From CAYNRE01 sp964399535 (GTDB lineage Bacteria > Planctomycetota > Planctomycetia > Pirellulales > CAYNRE01), in assembly GCA_964399535.1 (NCBI GenBank), contig CAYNRE010000043.1, positions 1-63,612 of the forward strand: 63,612 nucleotides of DNA, written 5' to 3'. Made by a program: the position numbers and the translations under genes. Each line of letters begins with the position of its first letter. Position 1 is the stretch's first letter. Below are positions 1 to 9,069 of the stretch, in pieces. A model generated the notes under the pieces. The model did not search any database. It had not been told where the DNA came from and saw nothing but the letters and a program-made list of their open reading frames with translations.

Positions 1-360
1 CCCGGGCTGGCGCTGGCCTACCTGGAGACGGTGGTGCTCACCTCGATCAGCGTGGCCATTTCCACGCGGCTGCCGATGTTGTCGAACCTGATCATCTGCG
101 CGGCCGTGTACGCGTTGGGCCACCTGGTGCCGGCGCTGGTCAACTCCGTGGCGGCCGAATTCGAGATCGTGGCCTTCGTCGGCCGCTTGATCTCGATCGT
201 GTTGCCGGTCCTGGACCACTTCAACATTCAAGCCGCCGTGGCCACGGGCAGCGAAGTGCCCTGGGCCTACTTGGGCTGGGCCCTGCTGTACTGCGTGGTG
301 TACAGCAGCGCGGTCATGCTGGTTGCCCTGATCCTGTTCGAGGATCGCGACCTGGCGTAA
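1..360 (+). CDS. ABC-2-type membrane permease, C-terminal end (partial)
   Basis: The open frame enters from the window edge in frame 1 and stops with TAA at 358-360, so only about 119 C-terminal residues are seen. They are mostly hydrophobic, with at least two probable membrane segments (SNLIICAAVYALGHLVPAL and a segment near YLGWALLYCVVYSSAVMLV) and a short cytoplasmic tail ending LFEDRDLA. The composition and the closing helix resemble ABC-2 type permeases; that family call is inference because the diagnostic N-terminal part is outside the window. The next gene is also ABC-transporter-related and lies 127 bases downstream on the same strand. Confidence 0.55.
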   Translation, partial: PGLALAYLETVVLTSISVAISTRLPMLSNLIICAAVYALGHLVPALVNSVAAEFEIVAFVGRLISIVLPVLDHFNIQAAVATGSEVPWAYLGWALLYCVVYSSAVMLVALILFEDRDLA

Positions 361-487
361 CACGGCGGCAGGCTAGCTCGCAAAGTCACGGTCGAACCGG
401 CCGGGGCCAGCGGGCTATGGGCCGCCGTTTCGACCACGACCGACTTGTCTTTGTCAACGTTATCCCCCGGTTCCAGGTCGCGCGGTC

Positions 488-2371
488 ATGCTGGGCTTAT
501 CGTTCGCTCGCGCACGCCGCTACGCCCGGCATTACTCCACCGCCCTGGCGGCCGTGTACTCGGCTTGCCTGGCGACGGGCCTGGGGCTGGTGGCGCTGAT
601 CTGGGCCCTGGGGCTGCTGACACACGTGGCCATCGGCTCCCGGCCCGGCCTGGCTCCCGCCGACGCGGTCGCCGGTGGGCCGCCGGCCGCCGAGCCCCGG
701 GCACCGCTTGGTTGGGGCCTGGTCGCGTGGTGGCTTCCGGAGCCAGCCGACGCAACGCCCTCGGCCATCTTGGCGCTCGACCGGCGTCGTTTGCTGGCCG
801 TGTTGGCGCTCGGCCTGGCGGCCGCGCTGGCCTATTGCCTGGCCGGCTATGGCCACGAACGGGCCGTGGCCTGGACGGTCGAACTGACCGCGGCCCGGCT
901 GCGCCGCGACCTGGCCCGGCGCGCGCTCGACCTGGGGTCCGACGACCTGATGCCCCGGCACCAGGCCTCGCTGGCCGAATTGTTTCACGGCCAGGTCGAC
1001 ACCATTCGCGAGGGTCTGGCCGCCTGGTGGCAGGCCATACCCGCAGCCGTGGTGCAACTGCCGCTGTTGATTCTCTGCGGGTTGGCCATTCAATTCTGGA
1101 CGGCGCTGGCGGGCCTGCTGATCGTTTGCCTGGATTGGATCGCGCTACACTGGTGGTTCCGCCGCATGCGGCATCGCCAGTCGCTGCTGGCCGATCGGGC
1201 CCAAGGGCAACTGGCGGCGCTGGACGATTGCCTGGTCCAGAGCCGGCTCGTGGCCTCGCTGCGCCTGGCCGACGTGCCGGGGCAATCGCTCGACAACCGG
1301 CTTCTCCGCTGGCGCGCGACCGCCGTCGCCGAACGCTCGGCCGAGGCCGGGTTTCGCCTGGCCCTGCGCCTGGCCGTGCTGGCAACCACGCTGGTGCTGT
1401 TGGCCCTGATCGGGCTCAACGTGCTTTCGTCGCCCCCCCGCTGCTCGCTGGCCGAGGCGGCCATGCTCACGGCAATCCTGATTTCCAGCTACCAGCCGGT
1501 GACCGGCTGGCTCCTGCAGCGCGGCCCCGCCCGCCGGGCCGATCGCGCGGCCCGGGCCGTGTTCGGCTTTCTCGACGGACCCAGCGGCGTGGTCGAATCG
1601 TCGGGGGGCCACAAACTGAGGCCCCTGGTCGAACAGCTTGAGTTGCAGGGCGTAACCGTGGTAGATCGCGCGGGCCGCCGGCTGCTGGAGGAGGTTTCCG
1701 TGCGGTTGCCCGCCAAAGGGCGCGTGGCCGTGCTGGCCACCGACGACGCTTCGCTGGCGGCCCTGGCCGGCCTGTTGGCGCGGCTGTTCGATCCCACTTC
1801 CGGCCGAGTGCTGATCGACGGACGCGATCTGCGCCAGGTTTCGCTCGAATCGGTCCGCGGCCAGGTGGGGCTGGCCCTGCAAGCGGGGCTGCTCTTTTCG
1901 GGCAGCGTGGCCGAGAACCTGGCCTGCGGCGGTACCTACTCCACCCAAGAGATTACCGACGCCACGCGACAGGCGGGGGTCTATGCCCTCATTCAGCGGA
2001 TGCCCCAGGGGCTAGCGACCACGATCGGCCGCGACGGCCTGCGGCTCGACCCCAACGAGGCCCTGCAACTCGGCCTTGCCCGGCTGCTGCTGCGCGATCC
2101 GCGCGTGGTGGTGCTCGAGGAACCAGCGACGGAGCCCGAGACCAAGCTCGGCGAAACCCTCGAGAGCGTGCAAGCCCGCTGGGCCGCCCAGCGGCTCTTG
2201 ATCGTGCTGGCCCGCAGGTTGGCCACCCTCCGGCATGCCGATCGGGTGCTGCTCTTGCACGAGGGCCGCCTGGTGGCCGGCGGCACCCACGCCGAGCTGC
2301 TCAAGTCGAGCGACCTGTACCGCCACTTGCACTATGTGCGGTTCAACGAATTCCGCAACTTGAACCACTAG
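488..2371 (+). CDS. ABC exporter-like protein (permease + degenerate ATPase domain)
   Basis: 627 residues. The N-terminal half has several membrane helices typical of type-1 ABC exporters (first near residues 18-48, others around 95-120, 170-235 and 295-345). The C-terminal half has the fold signature of an ABC ATPase (for example DPTSGRVLIDGRDL, a Q-loop-like LQAGLLFSGSVAENL, and LLHEGRLVAGGTHAELL). The nucleotide-binding motifs are broken. The Walker A region reads VAVLATDDASLAALAG (about 413-428) with no GKS/T. The signature LSGGQ is LDPNE (520-524). Walker B ends LEEPAT instead of LDEATS. The H-loop His is Arg576. As a homodimer it probably cannot hydrolyse ATP normally; it may pair with an active half, or be regulatory. 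The substrate cannot be told. Confidence 0.85.
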   Translation: MLGLSFARARRYARHYSTALAAVYSACLATGLGLVALIWALGLLTHVAIGSRPGLAPADAVAGGPPAAEPRAPLGWGLVAWWLPEPADATPSAILALDRRRLLAVLALGLAAALAYCLAGYGHERAVAWTVELTAARLRRDLARRALDLGSDDLMPRHQASLAELFHGQVDTIREGLAAWWQAIPAAVVQLPLLILCGLAIQFWTALAGLLIVCLDWIALHWWFRRMRHRQSLLADRAQGQLAALDDCLVQSRLVASLRLADVPGQSLDNRLLRWRATAVAERSAEAGFRLALRLAVLATTLVLLALIGLNVLSSPPRCSLAEAAMLTAILISSYQPVTGWLLQRGPARRADRAARAVFGFLDGPSGVVESSGGHKLRPLVEQLELQGVTVVDRAGRRLLEEVSVRLPAKGRVAVLATDDASLAALAGLLARLFDPTSGRVLIDGRDLRQVSLESVRGQVGLALQAGLLFSGSVAENLACGGTYSTQEITDATRQAGVYALIQRMPQGLATTIGRDGLRLDPNEALQLGLARLLLRDPRVVVLEEPATEPETKLGETLESVQARWAAQRLLIVLARRLATLRHADRVLLLHEGRLVAGGTHAELLKSSDLYRHLHYVRFNEFRNLNH

Positions 2372-2412
2372 CCCGGTGGCAACGCTCGGCCCGCCGCGAG
2401 GTGCCCGGGCCG

Positions 2413-3537
2413 TTAGCCCGCTTCGCGCCGGGGGGGCTGTGGCAGGGGGCGGCGGTTCGCGGCTCGAAAGTGGGGCGCGGGCACGACGCTGTGCGGCGGC
2501 GCGGCCTGGGGGCCCATCCGACCGCCCGTGGTTCCATCCCAGGCATGCCTGCGCAGGCTCTCTTGAATCCGCTCGGCCAGTTCGAGCACGCTACAGGCGT
2601 CGTCGCCCGAAACCTTCGGCTGGCGCGCCTGGCGAATGCTTTCGGTAAAGTCGGCCAGCTCGGCCGTAATCTGATCGCAGGCCACCACGCGGAGCTGCTC
2701 GATCGGCAAGTGCGTGTCGAGCCAAGTTTCCTGGCACGCAGCGCGTTCGGCGGGGCTCAACGAGTCGGCTGTGACTTCGCCCCTGAGCACCGCCTGGCTG
2801 GGGCGAATGACCTCGACGGTGCGGGCCGCGAAATCCATTTGCACCAGACCCAGCGGCGTGCCCACGCGCATGGTCCGCGCCGCGGTGCGGCTGGCCCGCG
2901 AGGCCGTGAGCGTGGCCACGCAGCCGTTTTCGAAAACGAGCCGGGCCTGGGCCACGTCTTCCACTCGGCCGAACAGCGACAGCCCCAGCGCCTCGACCCG
3001 CTGTACCGGCGAGCGGACCACCGAACAAACCAGGTCCAAATCGTGAATCATCAGATCGAGCACGATCCCGATATCGAGCGAGCGAAACTTGAACCCACCT
3101 TGGCGCGTGGCCTCGATGAACTTGGGCTCGCGCAAGTGCGGCAGGGCCGCCGTCCAGGCAGGGTTGAACCGTTCGACGTGGCCGACCTGCAATACCCGGG
3201 CCTGGCGCCGGGCCAGGCCGGCGATTTCGCGGGCCTGAAAAAGACTGGGAGCGAGCGGTTTCTCGACAAAGACGTGTACGCCCCCGGCCAGCAGCGCTTG
3301 GGCAACTTGGTAATGGGCCGAGGTGGGCACGGCCACCACGGCGGCGTCGATCCGGCCCAGCAGCCCGCGAAAATCATCGACCGCCGCGCAGCTCAGGCCC
3401 TCGGCCACCGAAGTGCGCGCCGCGGGCACCGGGTCGGCCACGGCCACCAGTTCCACGTCGTCGCGCTCGGCCAGAATTCGGGCGTGAATTCGCCCCAGAT
3501 GCCCCACGCCGATCACTGCCAGGCGGAGCCGTTTCAC
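2413..3537 (-). CDS. Gfo/Idh/MocA family NAD(P)-dependent oxidoreductase in lipid A operon
   Basis: 374 residues. An N-terminal Rossmann fold opens with LAVIGVGHLGRIHARIL, and the family EKP motif (VHVFVEKPLAP) and a VGHVERFNPAW segment follow. Its ATG overlaps the stop of lpxA (ATGA), so the two are translationally coupled at the end of the skp-lpxC-lpxA set. In several bacteria a family member beside lpxA is GnnA, which oxidises the 3-OH of UDP-GlcNAc so that GnnB can aminate it, giving lipid A with amide-linked acyl chains at position 3. That function is inferred from position only; no GnnB-type aminotransferase sits beside it. The last 40 or so residues are Pro/Arg-rich and probably disordered. 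Confidence 0.85.
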   Translation of the reverse strand: MKRLRLAVIGVGHLGRIHARILAERDDVELVAVADPVPAARTSVAEGLSCAAVDDFRGLLGRIDAAVVAVPTSAHYQVAQALLAGGVHVFVEKPLAPSLFQAREIAGLARRQARVLQVGHVERFNPAWTAALPHLREPKFIEATRQGGFKFRSLDIGIVLDLMIHDLDLVCSVVRSPVQRVEALGLSLFGRVEDVAQARLVFENGCVATLTASRASRTAARTMRVGTPLGLVQMDFAARTVEVIRPSQAVLRGEVTADSLSPAERAACQETWLDTHLPIEQLRVVACDQITAELADFTESIRQARQPKVSGDDACSVLELAERIQESLRRHAWDGTTGGRMGPQAAPPHSVVPAPHFRAANRRPLPQPPRREAG

Positions 3538-4343
3538 GCTGCTCTCCTCACCCGTTCCCGGGCTCGGCCATGTTTGCCCTGTTGCTGCAACTCGATAAAC
3601 GACAGCAGTTCGCCGACCTGCGGGCTGGTGATTTCGCCCGAGCGAAGAATTTCGCGGGCATTTTCCAGACCGACTTTGGCTCGGTAGATCAGGCGATGGG
3701 CCTCGGCCAGCGAGTCGATCGCCGCGGCGGTGAAATGATTGCGCTTGAGCGCCACCACGTTGATGCAGCGGGGCCGGGCCGGCGAACCCTCGACCAGCAT
3801 GAACGGCGGCACATCGTGCAGCACCCGGCTCAAACCGCCGGTAAAGCTGTAGCTGCCCACCGTGGTGTAGTGATGAACCGCGACCCCGCCCGAAAGCGAC
3901 GCATGGTCGTGAACGTGTACGTGGCCCCCCAGCAACGTGCCGTTGGCAATGATGATGCCAGAACCCAGCTTGCAGTCGTGGGCCACGTGGCAGCAGGCCA
4001 TCAGAAAATTGTGGTTGCCGATCCGGGTGACGAAGTCTTCTTTCTCGGTGGCCCGGTTGATCGTGACCGCTTCGCGGATCACGTTGTGATCGCCGATTTC
4101 AACTCGAGTGTCGGCCCCCGAGTAGCTCACATCCTGGGGTTCGCCGCCGATGACCACATTGGGATAGATGTGATTGTGCTCGCCAATGTGTACGTGGCCC
4201 ATAATCGTCACGTGGTTTTCCAACCGCGTGCCGCGCCCGATGCGGGCATGGGGACCGACGACACAGAACGGCCCGATTTCGACTTCGTCGTCGATTTCGG
4301 CCCGGGGATGAATCGAGACGTTGTCGGCGATGTAAGTAGCCAT
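3534..4343 (-). CDS. lpxA: Acyl-ACP--UDP-N-acetylglucosamine O-acyltransferase
   Basis: 269 residues from ATG 4343, which has an AGGGAAA ribosome site upstream; the open frame runs further upstream but without homology. LpxA adds the first acyl chain, at position 3 of UDP-GlcNAc, from acyl-ACP in the cytoplasm. The sequence is a left-handed beta helix of hexapeptide repeats (IHPRAEIDDEVEIGPFCVVG and following), with the catalytic segment CHVAHDCKLGSG carrying the two conserved histidines (H119, H122; the second matches the catalytic His125 of E. coli LpxA). The C-terminal helical part (ALKRNHFTAAAI onward) is the ACP-contact region. Length fits the family (about 260-270). It lies 56 bases downstream of lpxC. 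Confidence 0.96.
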   Translation of the reverse strand: MATYIADNVSIHPRAEIDDEVEIGPFCVVGPHARIGRGTRLENHVTIMGHVHIGEHNHIYPNVVIGGEPQDVSYSGADTRVEIGDHNVIREAVTINRATEKEDFVTRIGNHNFLMACCHVAHDCKLGSGIIIANGTLLGGHVHVHDHASLSGGVAVHHYTTVGSYSFTGGLSRVLHDVPPFMLVEGSPARPRCINVVALKRNHFTAAAIDSLAEAHRLIYRAKVGLENAREILRSGEITSPQVGELLSFIELQQQGKHGRARERVRRAA

Positions 4344-4399
4344 CGCGGTCGTTTCCCTTGGTCTCGTCGATTCCGTTCGACGCTGGACGATAGGCAACT

Positions 4400-5290
4400 C
4401 TAAGCGATCCGTCGGCGCTGTCCGATCATCTCTCCCTCGGTCAGCAGGACGCGCACCAGTTCGGCATTCAGCTTGTGGCCGCTGCGGTGGGCGACCACCT
4501 CGCCCCACAGGTCGCAGCCCGCCAAGGCCAGGTCGCCGACCAGGTCGAGCGCCTTGTGACGCACGCACTCGTCGGAGAAACGCAGCGGATTGTCGATCGG
4601 TCCGTGCTCGTCGAAGACCAACAGGTCTTTCGGCGTGGCCCGGCAACCCAAACCCTGGCGGCGAAGCCAATCGGCTTCGTCCTTGAGCAGGAACGTGCGG
4701 GCGGGCGCCAACTCGCGGAGAAAGGTTTCCGGGGTCACCTTCAGGCTCAGGGTTTGCCGACCAATGGCCGTGCCGCGGCCATAGTCCAGGCGAAACCGCA
4801 CGTGCAGCCCTGGCTGGGCAAAGGGACGGGCCTCGACCCAACTGTCGTCGGTGCCCAGCCGCACCACCTCGCGTACGGCCAGGAGCGAGCGGCCGGCCGG
4901 CTGCTCAACGATTCCACCGCTTTGCAGTGCCTCGACAAAGGGCTGGCTCGAGCCATCGCAGCCCGGCATCTCCGGAGCGTCGACCCAAACTTCGCAATTG
5001 TCGATTTGCATTCCGGCCAGGGCAGCCAGGATGTGTTCCACCATCTCGACGCTGGCGCCGCGGGCCTTTAGCGTGGTTCGGCGGGGCGATTCGACGCGGG
5101 CGGAAACCAGCGCCGGAATCCGGGCCGTGCTCCCCACGTCGCGGCGAACGAATACCACGCCGGTATCGGCGCCGGCCGGGCGGAATTCGACGTGAACGTC
5201 TTTCCCCGACCAGTAGCCGTAACCGCGCACCGCCACCGAACGGGCCAGCGTGCGCTGTCGACGAAGAGTGACCATCAGGGTGCGTTTCAA
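4400..5290 (-). CDS. lpxC: UDP-3-O-acyl-N-acetylglucosamine deacetylase
   Basis: 296 residues. LpxC is the zinc amidase that commits the precursor to lipid A. All active-site groups are visible: E85-H86 in VEHILAALAG, H245 and D249 in RHKALDLVGDLAL (zinc ligands with H86) and H272 in HRSGHKLN. A WSGKDVHVEFRPA segment matches the N-terminal domain. In many bacteria LpxC is a separate gene or fused to FabZ; here it is unfused and followed by lpxA. The genes lpxD and fabZ, common in such operons, are absent from this stretch. The gene lies 161 bases downstream of the skp/ompH homologue and is probably cotranscribed with it. Confidence 0.96.
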   Translation of the reverse strand: MKRTLMVTLRRQRTLARSVAVRGYGYWSGKDVHVEFRPAGADTGVVFVRRDVGSTARIPALVSARVESPRRTTLKARGASVEMVEHILAALAGMQIDNCEVWVDAPEMPGCDGSSQPFVEALQSGGIVEQPAGRSLLAVREVVRLGTDDSWVEARPFAQPGLHVRFRLDYGRGTAIGRQTLSLKVTPETFLRELAPARTFLLKDEADWLRRQGLGCRATPKDLLVFDEHGPIDNPLRFSDECVRHKALDLVGDLALAGCDLWGEVVAHRSGHKLNAELVRVLLTEGEMIGQRRRIA

Positions 5291-5451
5291 ACCTGAGAGA
5301 AGAAGGGGTCCGCACGCGCCGCGGGGCCTATCGTCACCGGAGGGAGTTCCCTGCTCCGCCCGGCCGCGGCGGGCCGCCCGGGGCCAGCGCCGCGTGAATT
5401 ACCCTGAACCCGGTCGGCGGCGCCTCGATGAAAAGGCCGCCGCCGAGGCGC

Positions 5452-6168
5452 TTAGCGAGGAGGCGGCTGCCCCGGGCCACGGGGCGCGGTGGTCGTACGC
5501 GGTACCGCGCCGCCCGCCGGCGGGGCCGGTCGGCCACCCACTGCCTGGGGCGCGGGGCGCCCGGCCGGCGGGGCGCCAGCACCACCCTGGCGGCGATTCA
5601 CCGCTTCCAAAATCACGGCCGTAATGTTGACCGTATTGTCGCTGAACAGAACCGGCTTCTCCAATTCCCGCAGCACGCCCTGCGAATCGTTCGGGTCGAC
5701 CGGCTCCTCGTTCACCTTGATCACCAGGCTGATTCCGGCGCGGCTGGCATAGTACTTCACCTCGTCCAGCACTTCCTGGTAGGCCTGGAAATAAATCTTG
5801 GCCTCTTGCTCCATGAACTCCTTCTTGCGGATCTGAACGTCGGCCGAAATCTGGGCCTGGCGGCCGGCGATGGTCGCCTCGAGTTGCTTGTACTCGGGCG
5901 TGCCGGGCTTGTACTGCTGTAGCTGGTCGACCAGCTTGCGAATCTCTTCCCGCTGCGCCTTAAGCTGCTCCTCGGCCTGCTCCACGTCGTGCTTCATGTC
6001 CTCTTGGGCGGCCTTGAAGCGGGCGTGGTGATCGAGCAGATACTTCAGGTCGATCACCGCGATCCGCTGAGGCGGCTGGGCGGGGGCCTGGGTCCAAGCC
6101 ATGCCCGGGATGACAACGACCGCCAGGGCGGCGATCACCAGCGTGACCGCGAACGAAGAATACTTCAC
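5452..6168 (-). CDS. OmpH/Skp family periplasmic chaperone
   Basis: 238 residues starting at GTG 6168. This start is chosen because an AAGGAG site lies about 9 bases upstream and it is followed at once by a signal peptide (AVTLVIAALAVVVIPGMAWTQA). The mature part begins with the family's beta strand (RIAVIDLKYLLDHHARF) and then a long charged coiled coil (about residues 50-140: EDMKHDVEQAEEQLKAQREE and following), as in Skp, which holds unfolded outer-membrane proteins. A C-terminal beta segment (ISLVIKVNEEP) is followed by a Pro/Gly/Ala-rich tail of about 50 residues that Skp of E. coli lacks. Position just before lpxC fits the usual skp-lpx linkage. Confidence 0.9.
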   Translation of the reverse strand: MKYSSFAVTLVIAALAVVVIPGMAWTQAPAQPPQRIAVIDLKYLLDHHARFKAAQEDMKHDVEQAEEQLKAQREEIRKLVDQLQQYKPGTPEYKQLEATIAGRQAQISADVQIRKKEFMEQEAKIYFQAYQEVLDEVKYYASRAGISLVIKVNEEPVDPNDSQGVLRELEKPVLFSDNTVNITAVILEAVNRRQGGAGAPPAGRPAPQAVGGRPAPPAGGAVPRTTTAPRGPGQPPPR

Positions 6169-6423
6169 GACGAGCACTCCTTGCTCCACTTGCGGTGGCC
6201 GGGCCGTCCGTGGCCTCTGGGTTTGGCGGGTAATTCCCGCGGCCGAACCAGTGTGGTGGGGTGAAGGAAACGACCAGTTCAGGGGGCGTATTGTGCGCAG
6301 AAGCCCGGCCTGGGTAAAGATCAGTAATCGGGCCCGCGACCGGCACGGCAAGCCGTTTGACAGCAAACCGTTACGTATCCGCGCCGTCCCCCCGCAAGCG
6401 CCTCGGCGAGCGCCACCGGTTGG

Positions 6424-8562
6424 CTAGCGTGGCGGTTCGAGCGTTACCTGAAGTTCCAATTGCTGGTCTTGCCGGCGGACTACCACGGGCACCCGGTCGC
6501 CCCCTTGGTACTTGCGCAGCGCGCTGTCGAAATCCTCGAGCGAGGCAATTTGGCTTTCCCCCAGCTTGATGATGATATCGCCCCCCTGAATGCCGGCCTT
6601 TTCCGCCGGGCTGCCCGGGGTCACCCGCATCAAGGCATAACCCGGTTGGTCCTGCGAGAAATCAGGGACGCTGCCAAAGTAGGGGCGCGAGCTATCGCTG
6701 AAGGTGGAACTGGGGGCCTTGGTCGCGACATACGTCGGGCGATCCGCCGATTCGGCCAGCGCCAACGCGGTTTGGGTCACCAGTTCCGCCACGCGCCGCA
6801 TACCGGGCAGGTTGATCTTCTCGAAATCGTCGCTGGGGCGGTGATAGTCGCCGTGCGTGCCCGTGAAGAAATGCAGCACGGGAATGTCTTTGGCGTAAAA
6901 CGACGAGTGATCGCTGGGACCAAACCCGCCGGGCTGCCGCGAGATTTTGAATCCGAGCGGCTCGTTGAGTCGGTCGAGCAACTCGTCGAACTCGGTCGCG
7001 GTGCCCGTGCCATGCACGATCAGATTGTCGCCTTCGAGCCGGCCGACCATGTCCATGTTGAGCATCGCCACGGTCTGTTCGAGCGGCACCGCTGGGTGGC
7101 GCACGTAGCGGGCGCTGCCTAACAGCCCGCGCTCTTCGGCGGTAAAGGCGATGAACACGATCCGCCGGGCCAGCGGTCCGTGAGCCGCCAGTTGCCGGGC
7201 CACCTCGACCAGGGCGGCCGCCCCCGAGGCGTTGTCGTCTGCCCCGTTGTGAATTTCGGTCGAATCGGGGGCCAACGACCCCTCGCCGCCTCGGCCCAAG
7301 TGATCGTAGTGCGCGCCGATGACGATTGTTTCCTCGGCCCGCGGACCCTTGCCTTCCAGCGCCGCCACCACGTTTTTCACGGTGGCCACCTGGCGGTTTA
7401 CCGTGATCTGGCCTTCCAGACGCCAGCCAGGGGCTTCGAAACTCTGGGGCTTCAAGTCGCGGTCGATGGCCGCCTCGCACTCGGCCAGGCTGTGCCCCAC
7501 CCCGGAAAACAGCGGCTCGAGCGCCTGCCGCGTGCAATGCAGCACCGGAAAGTCGCGCGGGGTACCGTCGTCGCCGGCCGTGCTGAATCGCAACAGAGGG
7601 TCGAATTCCTCGGCCAACTTATCCCCCTCGGACCGTACCGTCTCCAGCAATTCCTCCAGGGCCGAGTATCGCCGCTTGATTTCTTCCAGCCCGGGGGTGG
7701 GGGCTTCGTCCGCCTCCCCTTCGGGGCGGCCCGCCGGCTGCTGATCGGCGAAGGCCGAGGTCAGCGCCTCGAGCGAACGCTCCCAGCGCCGATAGCGACG
7801 CCCGGCGCGCTTGGCCAGTTCGTTCTCGTCGGTCACGAACACCACGGCCGCGGCACCATGCTCCGAGGCATTGGCCATTTTGCGGGTAAACGGCGCGTAG
7901 TCCGAGGTGCGCGTGCCGTCGAAGGGGCTATGAGGATTGTCTTGCTGCGGTTCGTGGCGCAGTACGATCACCGCCTTACCCCGAGCGTCGATCCCCGCGT
8001 AGTCGTCGTAGTGCAACTCGGGGGCCGTGATTCCATAGCCGGCGAACACCAGCGGCACGTCTAGCGTGCCCGATCCGCCCAGCGACAGCGGCGTGAATTG
8101 CCGGCCCAAGGTAAGTTCGATACTTTGCGAGCCGGTCGAATCCGAGGGGGCCGTGCCATCGCCATTACCAGCCGGCTCAGCCGCCGTGGCTGGAGGCTCG
8201 GCCCCGGGCGGAGCAACCAGCTTTAAGTAGTTGGGTTCACCGAGCTCGGTTCCCACGGTCACAGGGAACGGCTGAAACGGCCCGCCCTCGATTAGGTCGG
8301 TTCGTAGACCTAGCTCGCGAAACTGCTCGGCCAAGTAGTCGGCCGCCCTGTCCAGGCCGGCCGACCCCAGTCCGCGCCCTTCCTGGTCGTCGGCCGAAAG
8401 GAATTGGACAGAACTGGCCATTCGCTGCTCGACCGCGCTGGCTTCCTCGGCCCAGGTCAGGGGGGCAGTCCAGGCCAATTGCCCCGCGAGCATCACGGCC
8501 ACCAGGGCGAGCCCGATTCCCAATGGCAATCGACCAAACCGGCAGCGACATCGACCGGGCAT
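6424..8562 (-). CDS. Secreted M28 family metallopeptidase with PA and PDZ domains
   Basis: 712 residues from ATG 8562 (AAGGAA upstream, then a signal peptide, GIGLALVAVMLAGQLAW). The order is signal peptide, PA-like insert domain (LVFAGYGITAPELHYDDYAG, then ARGKAVIVLRHEP), an M28 zinc peptidase core and a C-terminal PDZ domain (YALMRVTPGSPAEKAGIQGG). The two-zinc ligands are in AHYDHLGRGG, NGADDNASGAAAL, FTAEERGLLGS, LNMDMVGRL and DYHRPSDD. Members are aminopeptidases or related exopeptidases acting outside the cytoplasm. A charged linker between PA and peptidase parts (SLEALTSAFADQQPAGRPEG region) looks family-specific. It is probably a single-gene unit. Confidence 0.92.
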   Translation of the reverse strand: MPGRCRCRFGRLPLGIGLALVAVMLAGQLAWTAPLTWAEEASAVEQRMASSVQFLSADDQEGRGLGSAGLDRAADYLAEQFRELGLRTDLIEGGPFQPFPVTVGTELGEPNYLKLVAPPGAEPPATAAEPAGNGDGTAPSDSTGSQSIELTLGRQFTPLSLGGSGTLDVPLVFAGYGITAPELHYDDYAGIDARGKAVIVLRHEPQQDNPHSPFDGTRTSDYAPFTRKMANASEHGAAAVVFVTDENELAKRAGRRYRRWERSLEALTSAFADQQPAGRPEGEADEAPTPGLEEIKRRYSALEELLETVRSEGDKLAEEFDPLLRFSTAGDDGTPRDFPVLHCTRQALEPLFSGVGHSLAECEAAIDRDLKPQSFEAPGWRLEGQITVNRQVATVKNVVAALEGKGPRAEETIVIGAHYDHLGRGGEGSLAPDSTEIHNGADDNASGAAALVEVARQLAAHGPLARRIVFIAFTAEERGLLGSARYVRHPAVPLEQTVAMLNMDMVGRLEGDNLIVHGTGTATEFDELLDRLNEPLGFKISRQPGGFGPSDHSSFYAKDIPVLHFFTGTHGDYHRPSDDFEKINLPGMRRVAELVTQTALALAESADRPTYVATKAPSSTFSDSSRPYFGSVPDFSQDQPGYALMRVTPGSPAEKAGIQGGDIIIKLGESQIASLEDFDSALRKYQGGDRVPVVVRRQDQQLELQVTLEPPR

Positions 8563-9069
8563 CGAGAGTTTCCTTTGTAAGACGGGACGAAGAAATTCGG
8601 CTTCCGGCTTCCCGCGGCCGTCGTGGCGCACCTCGGGGCGTGCGCCAAGCACCCGGGGGCCCTCGCACCGCGCTCTGGCGCCTAGGCCGGTTGGCGATAG
8701 CCCCCCGGCAGACCGCGACAGGCCCATGCCAACGCTCCCCGGCGGGGACGAAAAAAAAAGAAAGCAATCGAACCAGAGCCCACAGCCAGGCTCTAAGCCC
8801 AAGTATTGTTTAACCTTGCGAAGAGCCGGTCAAGCGGCCAGATCGGTTTTGACACGCCGCCGCTGCTAGGGATATTCTCTCGGGCCTTCACGGTGGCTTC
8901 ACAACCACCGGCGCGACCGCCCGGCATGAATGCCGACGCGGCCACCCCCCCAAAAACCAGGGCGCCCTCCCCGGGGCGAGTCGCCAGACGATCTCCGATT
9001 GCCGACGGCACCAGGCCTTGTGCCCGGACCGCGGCTGGAGCCCTGCCTGCCGCCTGGAAGGATCTCGGC
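8563..9069. other. Non-coding stretch between divergent genes
   Basis: No convincing gene is seen. An open frame extends upstream of the receiver protein here, but it has low-complexity Pro/Ala/Arg composition and no family match. A short A-tract (about 8749-8763) sits beside a 6-bp inverted repeat (AGAGCC...GGCTCT near 8774-8793); no gene on either strand ends close enough to call it a terminator. The promoters of the peptidase and receiver genes should lie here, but no clear -35/-10 pair could be fixed by eye. Confidence 0.4.

Noticed and set aside
488..2371. The degenerate ABC gene as a pseudogene
   Set aside because: There is no frameshift or internal stop over 627 codons, and the fold-defining text remains in place, so a maintained protein is more likely.
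3534..4841. A longer, 435-residue version of LpxA
   Set aside because: The extra 166 residues overlap lpxC in another frame and have no homology. ATG 4343 with a ribosome site begins the hexapeptide helix directly.
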